DNA of 64,000 bases from Oxyruncus cristatus (lineage: Eukaryota; Chordata; Aves; Passeriformes; Cotingidae), in assembly GCA_013399855.1 (NCBI GenBank), contig VXAY01004091.1, positions 576,867 through 640,866 on the forward strand, written 5' to 3'. The notes beneath the pieces are model-generated. The model saw nothing but the letters and a program-made list of their open reading frames with translations. It was not told the DNA's origin and did not search any database. Positions 26,024 to 41,000 of this stretch are shown here, one piece after another. The position numbers and the translations under genes are program-made. Position 1 is the stretch's first letter; the number at the start of each line of letters is the position of its first letter.

Positions 26024-29000
26024 CTACAAGAAACAAGGTAAAAAGACAAAGTTAATAAAATGAAAATTATTTTAAAGAACATTATTATTGCAAGGCTTTC
26101 AAAAGAGAGGGAATGATACAGGATGATACAGGACTACCTGCATGCACTGGACCTTTGTTTTAGAAAGGAAAAAAAAGCCAGTTGATACACCAAAAAAAAA
26201 AAAAGGAAAAAAAAAAGAAAAAAGAAAAAAAGCAGTAATATTACCTGGAATTTTGCCAAAATAGAGTGGCTGATAGACACGTCTAGAAGGAGAGGGTCGA
26301 AGTCCAGTGGTAGAGCTACTCTCTGTGCCCACCTCTAGCTGCACAGTGTTCTCCTTCTGAGAGACTGCAAAGGAGCAGGTAAATGAGAACTCTTTCTCAA
26401 CCCTATTAAACAATCAACTAGATACAGCATCATTTTTAAATAGCATCTCCCTTGAAATTTAACTCATAGGAAAACCAGGTTTTAATTCAAAGTCAGACTG
26501 ATCCATCTAAGTAGTCTGGGGCTTAGGAGAGCCCCCCCCATAATCTTATGTAAAGCCTTGAATTAACACAAGACACTTACATTGTTCTAAAGAGTATTCT
26601 CAGAATAAACAGAAGTGAAATGATTAATAAAATCTGGAGCTGCAGTGCTCTGTGTCCACTATCTCTTCAAAGCTTCAGAAGAACTGGCATGTACAATGTA
26701 CCTGCAATGGTATGCCACTGTCCATCAGACAGAGGTTTCTTAGGTGTGAGTGATGTCTGGAACTCTCCAGCACCATTATTTCCAGCAGCAATGACCTGTA
26801 AAAAAGTTATCTTTTAAGCTACTATGACAAAGAAAAGGAGCGAGAGAAAAAGGTCAGAATTCTCCCTGCTGAATGAGGGAAACATTCCATTTCTGCTGAA
26901 ATGGAAACAGTCTGTACGTACCTTTTCTCCTTCCATGTAAACAGTCAAGTAGTTGTCTTGCTTGCTCCCGGCATGAAGGAGTATACCTGTTGAACTCCTT
27001 GGTCGAATGGTAAATACTATCCTAAAATCCAAGCCCATCAGCAAATTACCTGTGGAGAAATGAACAGTGGGTTGAGGAATGATCATAGGAGGATAACTGG
27101 AAAATCACATAAAAATAAATAAAATAACACATACACACTTCAGATATAATTCCAGATAGCATAATCTCTACACATCTTACCAATGGTGATATATCCTCCT
27201 TCATTAAAGAAATAAATCCCCGTGTCCATGGGAACATCCAGACATGGAAGTACACCATTTTTTTGCAGAGGTGCATTCATAACTTCTCCATTCACCTTAA
27301 AATTCCTCAGGCAACCCTTGAAACTCTTCATTGGTATATTCTGAAAGCATATTTCAAAACATGAATATTAAAGCATTATGGCAATTTTTTTAGTAATAAT
27401 ACTAAACATTAGTTCCTTTGGACTGTTGGACTATAGAAAGCCAACTGGCTCTAAAGGCACCTAAAACCCATCTTTGATGCAGTGGAAAGATATTCCAAAA
27501 GTCTAAGAAAAGAGCTTAAAACACGGAAGTAACAGTTGATTTTCAATTAACGTAACTCCTGCTTGTAGAACAGAGAGTTCCCAATGATGTGTCAAAAAGA
27601 CAATGCAAGAGGAATTGTGAAATCCCAAATACTCCCCTCCCTTCCTAAGAGTCTGTTTATTTAAATCTGATTTTATAAAATACCCTGGATCATTAATTGT
27701 CCCATTTTTAAAACAGAAACCACATATATTTCAGATTAAAATCCAGTTCTACATCCATAATTCTTTAATGAGAAATTTGCTCAATTTGCTCCTTTGCTTC
27801 CCTACAGATTATTGCTTATTCCACTGAGGTAAATATTCTGCAGAAAGATGGTATTTGTGGAATTAAAAATATGACTTTGGTCTTCTCCATTTTTAAAGAC
27901 TAAAAATGAGAAGAGCACATGGCTGTCATCAGTGTTTCAGCAACACATGTTGAAAATATGGGTCCAGATGAAGGCTGTGTGAACAGGTGAGGATCTGTAA
28001 TGCAGAACTGCAAACACCAGTCACAGATGGTGCTCACCTGGTGCTTGGAAATACCCCCCAAAGCTCTTCAGCACAGAAATCCTGCATATTAAACACTTTC
28101 ACGTGTAATTAGTGCAGCATGGGTAGTGTGTGTGGGTGGATGTGTCAATTATTCACCTTTTTTTTCAGTGACGGCAGCCCTCCCACGTAGATAGGTGGCT
28201 TAATGCTGATGGCAGAATTCATTGCTAATCTGCTATGCTGGGCCCTTAGACCATCGACCACAAGGCGGACGTTCCTTCCATCTGTGCTGAAGACCACCTT
28301 TCCAGGGTGCAAGCATAACAGAATGAAAAACTCAAAGGCCAATGAAAGCCACTGGAGATTTTCTTTGTCTTTAAATTAGACACCATATTGTTGAAATACT
28401 TAAACTGAAAATAACATGCTGGAACGACCAGTCTCAATAAGCTCTCTCAGAGACCTGTCAACCACATGAACTTTCAGGCATAGGAATTAACTTCTGATGA
28501 CCAAAACTGAGTTTCTAATATCTTAAAAATTCAATAGGCTGTGTCTGCTGAATGCTAGTTGTGCTTTCACCACGGTTCCTGTGCCATACTACTTACAGTG
28601 TGCCATTGCCCATCATTGTATTTAATACTGGTTTTGATTTTGATTTGTTTTCCTCCAGAGCCAAGTGAGAAGACAAAACGTCCTTTTGAAATGCGGAGGG
28701 CCACATAAGAGTCCTCAGACCTTTCCTCCATGAAGACTATTAATCCTCTTGAGGATCGAGTCCGTACATCTACAGAACAATGTAACCTGTAGTGGAAAGT
28801 AAGCATATTCAAGTATAGGTCTATTTTGTTAGTTTTTGTATCCTCTCTGTTCTCCAGAAAAACGTCACTGAAATTCCCATTTGTGAAATGCAGAATGGCA
28901 TTTGGGTGGAATCATGGCATTCTACACTGCCTGCATTTCTGAATGGGAATGAAACTTGACATATTCAGGCTTAGGAATTGGCATCAACATGTACTGTAAT

Positions 29001-32000
29001 TTTCTACTACATCCCATTCAATCTACTCAGTTTAGGTAAATGTTTGCACAGAAAAAAAAAATGCCTGAACCTTTAGAGGCACCCTTTTGTTATGGCCCAA
29101 GATGTAAGCAAGAAGAAAATCCGAACACTTGGCACCCAAAGGTTCAAGCAGCTTTGACAATTCAAGTATTAAGAGAACTGAGAACATTTGTATTACCTGT
29201 CTGTAGATAACAATGGAGAAAACATGTAGGATATGAAACTGTTGGGGATGCTTCCAAGGAGATATGCTTCACTGCTGACATGTAATTGAGTTGGTATAGT
29301 GTGGTTTTCCAAGTTAGCAGCTTTCAAATAATCAAGGTATTTTTCATTCTGTTCATGTGAGACAGAATTGAAACATTTACTATGCATGCATATTAATAGA
29401 AACATTTCAATGAAGACATTTAAGAGGTTCCGCCTGAGGCAGTCAACAGCCTTCTCTGAACGACAGAAAAGCTGTTGTCATTCTGGAGAGGTGTGGGTTT
29501 AGCATGAAACTCCAACACAGTAGGAACTTGCTGCCGATGTAAGATGGAAGGAAAGTAAGAAGGAAAATAAGTTCTCCAAATGATGGCTGTGCAGACAAAG
29601 CCCTGGCAGCAAGATGGAGTGAGGATGACAGTAACAATAAGCATACCTTGAGCATCTTAAACCGGAGAGGATTTTCAAATTCCTTCAGCAGCATTGGTTC
29701 AAGGTTCTCGTATTTGTGGCAAGCTCCAAGGGATACACCAGACTTGCCAGTAGAACTCACAAGATTTTGAACCTCGGGGAGCTGACCTGTCCTGTAGTGA
29801 TGAAAGCAGGAAGTGTTTTGAGACAGCATTCCTTTTCTTTAGCATAATCAACAACATATTGTAAAACTGTGTTCTGTAAAAAATAGATTTTCCAGTGATT
29901 CAATGTTAAAGTACAGATCTTTATTTTTCAAAGAAAAATGTATGTTCAATGCTGTAAAAACTGTTCATATTTTTCATGGTTCTGCCCATTTCTTCTCGGC
30001 TATGGAAAAATTCCAATGTTTTTATTCTCATATTTCCTAAATAAAGTATTTTTTGCTAAAAGCTATCAATTAAAAAAACCCCAAACAAGTATTGCCATTG
30101 AAAAAAAGAGAAAAAATGACAGTGGCTTTATTAAGTAAGATTCTGGATCAGACTATAAAACTTTGCTGGTTAATTATTCAAAACCAGTAGCAGATCAAGA
30201 AAAAATTCCAACATCAGGTTCTGCTCAGTCCATGATTCACTCACTCTTAAATAAGGTGTTCTAATGAGTTTTGTCAAGGGGCAAAAGCCCATCACGGCTT
30301 CATATGCAGCTTTAGTATTAGAGCCAAATTATCAGAAAGACTGTCAAAACCAGTTTCCCATGTCTATAAAGAATAATATTAAGTAATACTATGATTTTCT
30401 AAGTTGTACACAGCATCTCTAATTAGTAAATTGCAAAACACTTTACAACAAGAAAAAGCAATGAAGTTCCTTGTCCCCAGTTCTTCTCTATAAGAAGAGC
30501 AGTAGAGTTCGGGGAAAACCTGAATTCCTTCAATGCTGGTTGTTCTCTGTTCACTCAGTCAGACTAGCTACAGTATTAATTGTCCATCTATTTTTTTACT
30601 AAAAGCAATTTTCCAAATTTGTTTTCTGATGGGGAGGTTAATATGCAGGTTGTCTTTGTTGTCTTGCAGTGCCTTAAATGAAGACATAACTTGAGCAACC
30701 TGGTCTAGTGGAAGGTATGGAACCAGATAATCTTTAAAGGTCCCTTCCAACCATTTTTTGAAAACTCTACACATGTATAAATACTCACCAAAACTTAGCT
30801 AACACTAAGGCCCACATCACTTATGTGTCAAGAAAAGCTTTTCTTCTAGAAATATATTTACACATATTTTTTTCTCCTAAATTTTGCCTGTAAGATGTCT
30901 CTAATAACCAGACAAACACATGAAGAAAAGAGGCAAACTAAATCAGGCACATGATTTCTATACATATACTCTCACTTGTTTGTGTAACTGTTTTGGTTCT
31001 GTCAGTAGCTTTGCTCCTTTCATTACCTGGCTCCCTGGGGAGCCATAACAATACAATCTAGCAGATCTTTTTGGATGCCTTTTTGGGACATTTCCAATTC
31101 ACTATGTAGAGTTCACTCTTTGGCTAACAGACTGCTAAACAGGTATGATTCAGACTAAAATTCCTTTACATCTGAACAGCAGACTAATTACAACTTGATA
31201 CCATGTATAACATAACTGAATATATGAGGGCAGCAAAGCTATGAATTCATGAATGTTTCACACATGCAGAAGAAAAGCATTTTAGCAAAAGGTGATTTTA
31301 ATATAATTGAAGAAGAAGAACAGGACAAAATTCACAAAACAAAATTCTTTCTAGGCCAAATACCTTTTTATAAAGATGTTTGAGATGCAACCTTCAAAAC
31401 TATCTCCACCAAATTTTATAGGTTTGTTTGACTCCTGGGATGCCCTGGGAGAGTCAACTGATTCTGATTTTGACTCATCATCAACCAGCAGATGTACTCT
31501 GAAACAAAGTGAATCAAAATAAGCATGGAATATAAAGAAATAGTTATGAAACAAAATGAAATATATATAAAAAAGAACTATTTGACAGAAGTGTTTTCTT
31601 GTTACATTTTAATTATGCTAGGGCTTCATTAGCTTACTTCTAGGACTTTTTCAGGATGTGCTCACTGACTGCAGTGAAACTGCTCTGCTTTTCCATACTA
31701 GATACTGTGCGAGAGTTGAAGCTCATACTTCAGTCCTACAGTGAAATCCTGGTCCAACTGAAATTCATGAAAAAACTGTCATTGACATCTATGGAACAGG
31801 ATTCAATTCTCTGTGTCTAAAAGGTGCACTTGACCTGTGAACAACAGCTATTATAAACAACACCAAGTTATAATCACCCGAAGTTATAGCCAACCATTTA
31901 AAACTTTCCACTTCACCTAACACATCTGTAATTTCATGTGTTCCACAGAAATCAATATAATTTAGGAGCTTTTCAGTAAACTGTCTCTTCTGATATCTGT

Positions 32001-35000
32001 GTAGAAGACCACTGATGAAAAAGCAGACACAGAATTTGCTTCTTCCCCGGTCATTTAACCACCTGTGTTAACAGTGGCAAAGTTATGGGAAGGGGAAGAG
32101 CTCCAAAGCCTCCAAACCTCCATCTAAACAAGCAGTCAAAACTCGCACAACCTATGAAAGACATGCATAATGGGGTACAGCTGAAACAGCTGTCCATACA
32201 GGTACCAAAATGTACCTTTACAGACCAAAAATCTCCTTTTCCTTCATTATTTAAGTATCCTTCCCTAGCAGAGGCCATTTTTAGCTATTTATCCAAAGAA
32301 CGAATCTCAAGAAATTGGAATCTTCTTTCTCCAACCACAACATACAGATTCAGATAAAGAACTGGACTCACATGTTGTCTGTTTTTATTACTGTCACATA
32401 ATGTATTGACCCATCTTCGTATTTCTTTTCCAGTTTGATTTCCTTCTCTCGCATCTTTGCAGTTACAGAGCCAGGTCTCAGAAAGATGGTAAGAACATCA
32501 GGCTATAAAGGAATCCCAGAAAATCATCAGCCAAATGCAACAGCCTTTAGTTCTTGCAACTGCCATTAATGCAGTTCTCAGTGGTTGCTTGTAAGAAACA
32601 AATTTTCCAACACTAAATCTGCATTTCTCAGTCACCCAGTATGAGATGTTACGCTAAGTTCTGCATGATTAGCATAGTTTCTGTTTTAAAATACTTCTGC
32701 ATGCTGAGTACCAAACAATTAGTTAAAATACTTGGGTTTTTTTTACAAAAAGCAGAGGAGTCACTTCTCCCCTTCTCAAATGCCTGGTTTGCATTCATTT
32801 CTTAACACCTCCAGCCAGCAAGAAGGGGGTTCTGCTTGAACCTCCCTGCTTTCTGAGGGATCATAGCCAAAATCAACCCCTTTTCTCTGCATATTTGATC
32901 ATGATAACCTTTCTGTGTGGGCATAATGTCTGTTTTTCCTGAGAAAACTTCCAGCCAACTGTATTAGGCGACAGTTTTCTTACTGGGATGGTGGAGTTAG
33001 GTGCATGAGCTAGTCTGCAGAAGGCTCAAGTTCAAAGCTCAGTTACTCATCAAACTACTTGCTGGCTGAGTGAAGAAATTGCCAGGATGCGTTTCTCTGG
33101 CCTATGATATGCAAGATGCCACGCTCAAAAGATGATTATAATAGCCATTTCTTGCCTTAAAATACAGGAATATACATGAGACTTATAACACAAACTGACA
33201 AGACTGATTCAGAGATAGAACCAATCACATATGCAAAGTTGAACAAGTTTTATACCCGTAAATTGTAATTTAAGAGTGTTCCAGTTGAAGACATGGTCTG
33301 AAAGCCAAAGCCAACTTGGAAATCCTTGGGATACGGGAAACCTACTGCACTTAGGCTGAGTGTTCCCTCGGTGGAGAAAGCTGCAGATCTGACAAGCTGA
33401 AACAAAGAAAATAATGCTTTCAGTCATCTTCCTTTTCATCAGAAGAAACGGAAACATGAGACAACACCTGTCCCACTCAACATAATTGTGATTGACTCCA
33501 GTCAAAACCAAGCACAAGGCAAACCACAAGCACCATTATTTCAGTATAGAACAGACTGACTGAATTGGTTTCACTGGCATTTCACTGGCATCTGAGAAAT
33601 CCTAAAGGGGGATGAGGCTTGCTGAGTATAATGAACTGTTCGTCTCTAGCTACTCTAGCTTTGAAAGTTTTCATACTTGGGGACACAAAAGTGAGTGGCT
33701 ATGGAGCTGTGCAGATGAGCTACATAACTGAAACTGTGTGAGTCATCAAACAGAATATACCTGTGCCTTTTGAAACAAGACAAGTTTTAATACTTGAGAA
33801 GTTGCACAGATACAAAGATATGAAGGTCAGATCCTCTGCACAGGGAAATAGCCTGCAAAGAAATTGCTCTGTGAAATGTTTAGATGCCATGAAGGGAAAG
33901 CAAACAAGCACAAACTTACAGGGCAAGGCCATAGCAAGAAACGGCAAATAAGATAATGCACCATGTAAGCAGCAGTAAGGAGAAGCACAAGGATAGTTTT
34001 CATGTCTCCATACAGCATTGGTTAAGCCAGCGCTGAAATGTCACACTGTCCCATTTCAAAAAGAATGGGGCAAAACTCAAGGGTGCACAGAAAACAATTA
34101 CCAAAAAATCAGATGAGTGGAGCAATAACCTTACAATGCTATTACAGCCAAAGTAGTCTGTTAAGATCTTTCAAGAAAAAAGGTTGAGAGGTCATTTAAT
34201 TAGGAAGCAGAAGCACCTTGATGAGAGGAAAGATCCAGAATAGTCTTAAGTAACTAAATATTCCAGCCTAATCAATAACAGCAACTAGAAGCCAACAAGC
34301 TTACATGGTAAATATGAATTCTTAATTGTAAACAGTGTTAAATAAGAGGGTGGACTACATGCAGGGGTGGTGTCTCATTTCTTCCGTATTTTCATACCCA
34401 GCCCACCTTCTTTTATTGCAGTCACGAGTTAACCAAATACAATTTTGGACCTAATTAAAACATAACGGTCCAGGATTTACAGGCAAACCGGGCTGTGTGA
34501 ACTCGAGGAGAAGTTTTTAAGGAACTTCTTTAATTACCTTCCAGTCATCTGAACATTTCTTGCTGACACCAAAAGTCTCGTCAAAAATAACAGATGCAGT
34601 GGTTGGGTTTTTCACATTCTTCATGCAGCCCCGGAATGGAGGTGTGGATATATTAAAGCTGGTTACAGGGAGTGGAAGGAAAAAGAGTTCAGTGGCCTAG
34701 TATTTCAAAGTACACACCACTATAATAGCCTATAAATGCTGACAATATAAGAAAAAGAAGAACAGTGCAAGAGCAACCTCTCTTGCGACATATACTTCAT
34801 GCTAATCAAACCCAATCTTCAGGATACACTCCAACAAAGATCTCACCTTTAGCTAAAAATCACAATTATGATCACGTATTATACACTTGGTTTTTTTATG
34901 TCACATAAGATACCTGACTGTGTAAGAAATTGTTTAAGGAAAGAGTTTAGATGGAGTTTCCATTCAAAGCCTGTGCACTACCGTCTTTTTTTACTCACCG

Positions 35001-38000
35001 TTCCCGTAGAAAAGGTGGAATTCCACCTAGGTAGTACTCAGTGAAATTGAAGACATGTATGGTGGCTTTAATACCAGGACTGACATAAACAATATTCCTT
35101 TTTCGGTCAAACACCAAATTAATCTGAAATATGTGAATAATGAGAATTACTTCACTTGGCAGAAACAAAAACAATTCAGCAGTTTAAAAGTACTCCCATG
35201 GACCAGGACTCAATGGTGGGTTTTCCGCCCTCTCTCCCCCCACATCTTGTTTACTAGTCAGTAAATCCAGGATAACTGCAGTAGTTCAAAGGTACTTTGC
35301 AAAATTTGGGTATTTAACCAAAGCAAATGCCTAGGGAAGATGTCCTACTATCTAAATACAAGGCAAGGCTTTATTTTCCTCAGAAAGATTGCCCTAAAAA
35401 CAGAACTCATCTAAGATTCAGGTATTGTCTTCTGTTTGCAGCTGGAGATTCAGAAGCTGCTGTCTGATACAAGGACTAAGTCAGTCAGTTGGCTGGAGGT
35501 AACTTGACCCAGTAGGGCATAAAAGTTCCTTCCAGTAGACCCTGCACCTTACACTATTTAGTTTGAAATGTATTAAGGTGAAAACGGAGAATAATTCAGC
35601 ATGGAAATCAAAGGTTTTTAACAATGTCTTTATGATTTCACTAAGGTAGGGCTACAGAAGAGCTGGACTGAAGCTAAGGAGACAAGCAACAACAAAAAGA
35701 CTACAAAAGAGTAATCCTTATAAAGATCAGCCCACCCTGAAGAAATAAACCCTTAGGTGATGAAAACACTAAGTATTAAACTAATGTCAATAATTGCTAT
35801 GCACACAGTCCTCTTTATGTAAAGCATTTCTCTGACAAAGTTTTTTTCTTTGGTGGTTTTACTGTTAAAATTGAACTTATTCATAGGAAAGCATGACAAG
35901 AGAAAGATTAATTTTCACATGTCCAAACTAATCCCTAGTGACTAAATTTCCTTACAGAAAAAGAAAACTCCACAACTAAACATTACAACAGGATATTCAG
36001 TTTCACCTAATCTGTATTTTTACAGATAATGATCACTCGATTCTTTAAAATTACATACCTGTTTATATGTTCCATCATTTACAGTTGCTTTGGTTTCTAT
36101 TTCTTTTGGAGGCTCAGAGTCAACTTTGTATCTAAAAACTGTACGACCATTTTTAATTAGTGCACTGATGAACTGATCCTGCAATAAAAAGAACACCAAC
36201 ACAGTTGAACTGCCACAATTTCATATTTATTTCACTGTCGTGAATAATCTTAATGAATCTATCAAGTTTCTTCAAGAAAGATTTTTGGGGAAAGGATAAC
36301 AAAAGCAGACTAAAACTTACACTAATCAACTATAATTACTTTGAATTATTATAAACAGATCTGGTATCAGCCACAGGTATTCTCCAAATCTCTAAAGGAC
36401 TTTTGAGTCATTTCAAGATGTCTGCTGAAATTGAAAATTATCCAGAACATGTCACAGTGATTGCAATATGCCCATGACATTACTAGATAAGCAGCATCAC
36501 TGCCCTTTTGAGCACCTTTCCAGGTGTAAGTCACCAAGTCACCTTCTATATTCTTCCTCACTCTGTTTCCACACACATCTAGATTTGGGAAAAATGCACT
36601 TCCAATGTTGTAGATTTCAGTATTCCAACATAGGTTTGATTGCAATTACATTCCTCCTTTCCTGCCCCCAGTTCTGAATTCTCTGTATGGCCTAATGGAA
36701 GAGCTATTTGGAATGTTTTTTTTTCCTCAGCTATGACAAAGTGAATATTCAGTAGCGATTGTGGAATCAGAGAATATCTCAGGTTGGAAGGGACCCATAA
36801 GGATGATCAAGTCTAACTCCCTGGTCCTTGCATAACTACCAAAATCTAAACCATATGACAATAAACATACACAGAATCTGCTAATTTTCCACGCAGAAAA
36901 AAAAAAAAATCACACTTGTAAGACATTTTCTTACAGTTATTACTAAATCTGACATGTTCTTGAATAAGCAAGCATTTTTAAAGATGTTCTCTGACCACAA
37001 AGCAGACAGAAGCATTCCACACATTACCTCATGTGCAGCAAAAAACACAATGCCTTCATCTGCAGTAGTCTCAATTGTCTGCTCGTACCGTACTCGGTCA
37101 GCATTTCTTTCTTTTGCTGTGACACGGGCATAACCAGTGCCCTCAAAATAGCTTTGGTCAGTCTCTTCTTTATACCTGTAATAATTCAATGTCACGGGTG
37201 TGAACATATGAGAGCAAAAACTACTAACACATGCACTAACTGCCATTGTAGTTTTAAAAAAGCTTAAGTTAAAGCATTTGGTAGAGGGCTAAATTCCGAT
37301 CAAGCCCAAGCAGAGAGAAAACTTTCCACTGCCTTCTATCAGACTCATATCTGGTCTTTAGAAAGGAAATCATTAGTGACTGACTTTTTGAACTTAATGT
37401 AATATTTAGTTTATAAAGGAGCTGAACCCATTAGTCCACAAATTGTGTCTGGATTTTATAACACCTAAGTTTAAACAGACTGCGATTGCTATAAATGTGA
37501 ATTGTGCCATCATGAAGAATTTTCTCTAAGAAAAGTAATAATGGCCAAGAGTTAGAAAACAATCACCAGTTTAGCTACAGTGGTTATTCATCTGGATGAG
37601 AAAAGACAAGAGTTCCTAATGATAAAATCACAGACCTGTGCAACACTTCTGTGCTTATATCATACCTTCTGCAGGGTTGCACTTCAGTGGTATTGAGATT
37701 AAATGTCCTCTTGAAGTTGTAAAGGCTGACAATATGCTCATTTAGGCTGTTTAATTCAATGCAGCCTTCATAATTAGGATAGTCAAGATTATGTGGAGGC
37801 TGCAAAACAGTGTCATCAAAAACATTCCATCAACATCAGCTGATAAAATTTTACATTGACATCTAACTGCTAAGACTTACTGCAAATATTAAGACACAGA
37901 ATATGACATTCTAAATACATACTAAAAATATTGTATACTTGTATATAGTCTCCAAACCATCTGATACCACCCCAGGAATACTGCAGCCCAATTTAAAGTG

Positions 38001-41000
38001 GAGTCACATGGATGTTTTGGGAACAGTACTTAGCAGGGCTGGACAGGTTTCATGCTTTACTTGGGTTTCATGCAAGTGACAGATCATCATGCTCCTGGCT
38101 TTGAGTTATGCTACAAGCCAGGCAGCTTCTGTAGGAAGTGGCATGTCCTTGAATCCCATCTATTCTACTGATATGGATAAATTTTTACACATGCTTTAAA
38201 GGCTGCTAGTTCCAATCTTTACTTGTCAGAACAACAGAATGATTAACACAAAATCTTTAAAACACTAAGAAACTCTTTGTACCCTAAAATCTGCGGGGTA
38301 TCCTCCAACATAAAAGACAACTGTGCTGGGATCAAGGTTTAGGAGAGTGTCACTGCCTCCACTGCTTGCACTCATGGGGCTTTCTTGCTCTGGAGAAATT
38401 GATGTTGCTGCTCTGATGTAATTCAGCTTTGCATATTGGTAAATCCTAAAACCAAAACAGAGAGGCAGAACATCACATCACCCTAAAAAAAAAAATGTTC
38501 TTAGCAGGTTTTTGAGAAGATTTTTTTGCACACCTTTCAAACTTAACTTGATCCATAACAGCTTCCTCAGTTTCGCTTTGAGTCACCAATGACTTCACTC
38601 TTATTTCTCCATCACCACCTCCCAGGTTATAGACACAAGTAAGGTGACCATCTTTCACAGCCATACCAATATAGTCCTTGGAGGCCTAAAAATAGCAAGG
38701 CAAATAATAATTAATAAATGATTAATGTTAATAAAGGTCAAACACAGCAGCACTTCCTCAGAGACATCATCATACTGTGCATGAGTCACAAGAAATCCAC
38801 CCACCTAATGATGAGAATTAAGTTTATCAGTTCTGGGAAGAAAAAATGGTAATTTTATATGCTGCACTGATTCAATGAATATAGTTACAAATTAATTGAA
38901 AAGTCATGTGTGTGGCTTTTCAACAAGCCCTATGTGTGGCTTTTTGTTTCTGTAATCATAGTAGCTGAAATAATTTTCACATTTGTAAAATCTCCCCGAT
39001 AAAGCCATGAAAACATAACAGAGATGTTCAGAACAAGTCTCAGTGAAGGACAGTGTTTCCCACTGAGGTGACTGGGAGCAGTCATTTTCCAAAGAAATTC
39101 ATACTATAGTTGTTCAACATACTATATTTCAGAAGTAACAATTAAAATGCTGTCAGCAGATATCCTGGCCAGTTATTCAGGGATAAACAGGTGAAATTCA
39201 GTGTAGAACAACTACCTTTAAACAGCTTTCTGTGTATGCATGAGCTTCACTACAGATACAGCTGCTGACAAATATTAAGGATAAAATAAAAAGGCATTTA
39301 GGAACTGCATGCAGGAAATTTTTAAAATGTTTGATAGTGATGGAGCAAGCCTGAATGCACAAACAGGTCTGCATTATTCTGCATGTTGAGAAGAGAAAGA
39401 AATTAAGAGCCAAAGGGCTGAATTTTAAGACTGAAATTATCACTTCTTCTTAATCAACAGAGAAACTCACAGTGACTTATACTGTGAAAAGAGTCAAAGC
39501 TCTGAGGCAGGAGTTGGGCTGAGTTTGTGCTGACTGCTGCAGAAACTGTCAGTTCTGACAAGACTGTGTAACGGAATCCATGACAGAGAGGCAACTTCCA
39601 AAGGAGCAAACCAGCAAAGAATCAAAGGGCAAAGCAGCCCCACAACAAGTTACTTTGCCAGTGAAGGAATCAACAAAACACTTCTACCGCCACATATCAG
39701 CAACTATAAAGAAATAGGCCAACAGGAGCTATAAACTTCAGTCAAAATAGATCACTTCCCATCTGTTTCTCAAAACGTGATGTCTGTTCTAAAAATCAGA
39801 TTAAATATCAAAATATACCTACATCTTTACTACCCAGGTACAGTACAAACTTATTTGACCCCCTTTCAGGAGCGTCTAATCTTTTCTGAGGTCTTTGGAG
39901 AAATAAAGAAAGTGAAGTATAGCCTTTCAGATCTTCAAGGTTGCTCGGAGGTCGAACCTCTACACCGGAGCTGCCATTGAACCTCATAGGAATATTAACC
40001 TGTTAAGAAAAACAAAATTCAATACATTGTAATTATCTCTTTCTACTAATTCTACTTACTTCACTGTTGTATTTAATTGCAAAGTAACCTATTACACATC
40101 CTAGCCACATTTCAGCCACCAATTACTAGAGATTTGGACTCTGATCCTACCAAACAACGTAATTAGGAAACAGACTGGATAATACAGTAATCTGTATTAT
40201 CAATACTCACTTAACACAGCACATTTTTATTCCAGACATCAATTAACCAGAAGGATGTGCCCTGCAGCTCTAAAGAGCAAGCCTATGAATTATTTAGATG
40301 CCTACATACACATCCTGAAGCTTCACTTAGCTGAACTTGTGCCAGTGGCTCATTGTAATGCATCTCTGATATTGTAAAGACATGTCCTATTACTGCTATT
40401 GGCACCATGATCACCAATTCCTCTTATTCACTGTAACTGTAGGTTATTTGTGATGATCTCAGGGATGCTTCTCAGGGATCTGAGACCACACTATCCCTTC
40501 AGCAACGACAGCAGTTACTTAAAGGCAGAAAGAACAGTCTAGTAAGAAGACGCTAGTAGCCAACTTCTAACATCTTGGAGCAGCTGGAGAAATGAGAGCA
40601 CGGAGCTGCCCAACTTCTTTGGCAGTGTCAGTGCTCAACTGGCCACACGTGGGTGGAGAGCCCTGCCCCTAAGATGCAGATCTGACTCTATCCCTGCTGC
40701 CAAAGCCACAACAATGTACCTTGGAAGGCTGCTGTACAAATAAGTATTGCAGAGATGCCCTGGGAAAAAACCTGACGGGAGAAAGGTGTAGCAGGATGAT
40801 ACTGCATCCACTCCTTCTTATGTACAAATTATTATGCTTCCTACCATCACAGTTACTTTAAATGCTGGGTGGTGCCACTGAATTAAATTTACGTCTGGTC
40901 TTTCACACAAATTTTAACAAAATTATTTAGAAAGAGAAAGAGGAACAAAAGTACTGTTGTGTGTCCAAAACACTGAGGTCAAGCATGATTGCAATGCTCA

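Noticed and set aside
26165..26232. A-rich tract as a processed-pseudogene or SINE tail
   Set aside because: No duplicated body or target site lies next to it. It sits just inside a LAMA3 intron and reads as a T-rich intronic tract on the sense strand.
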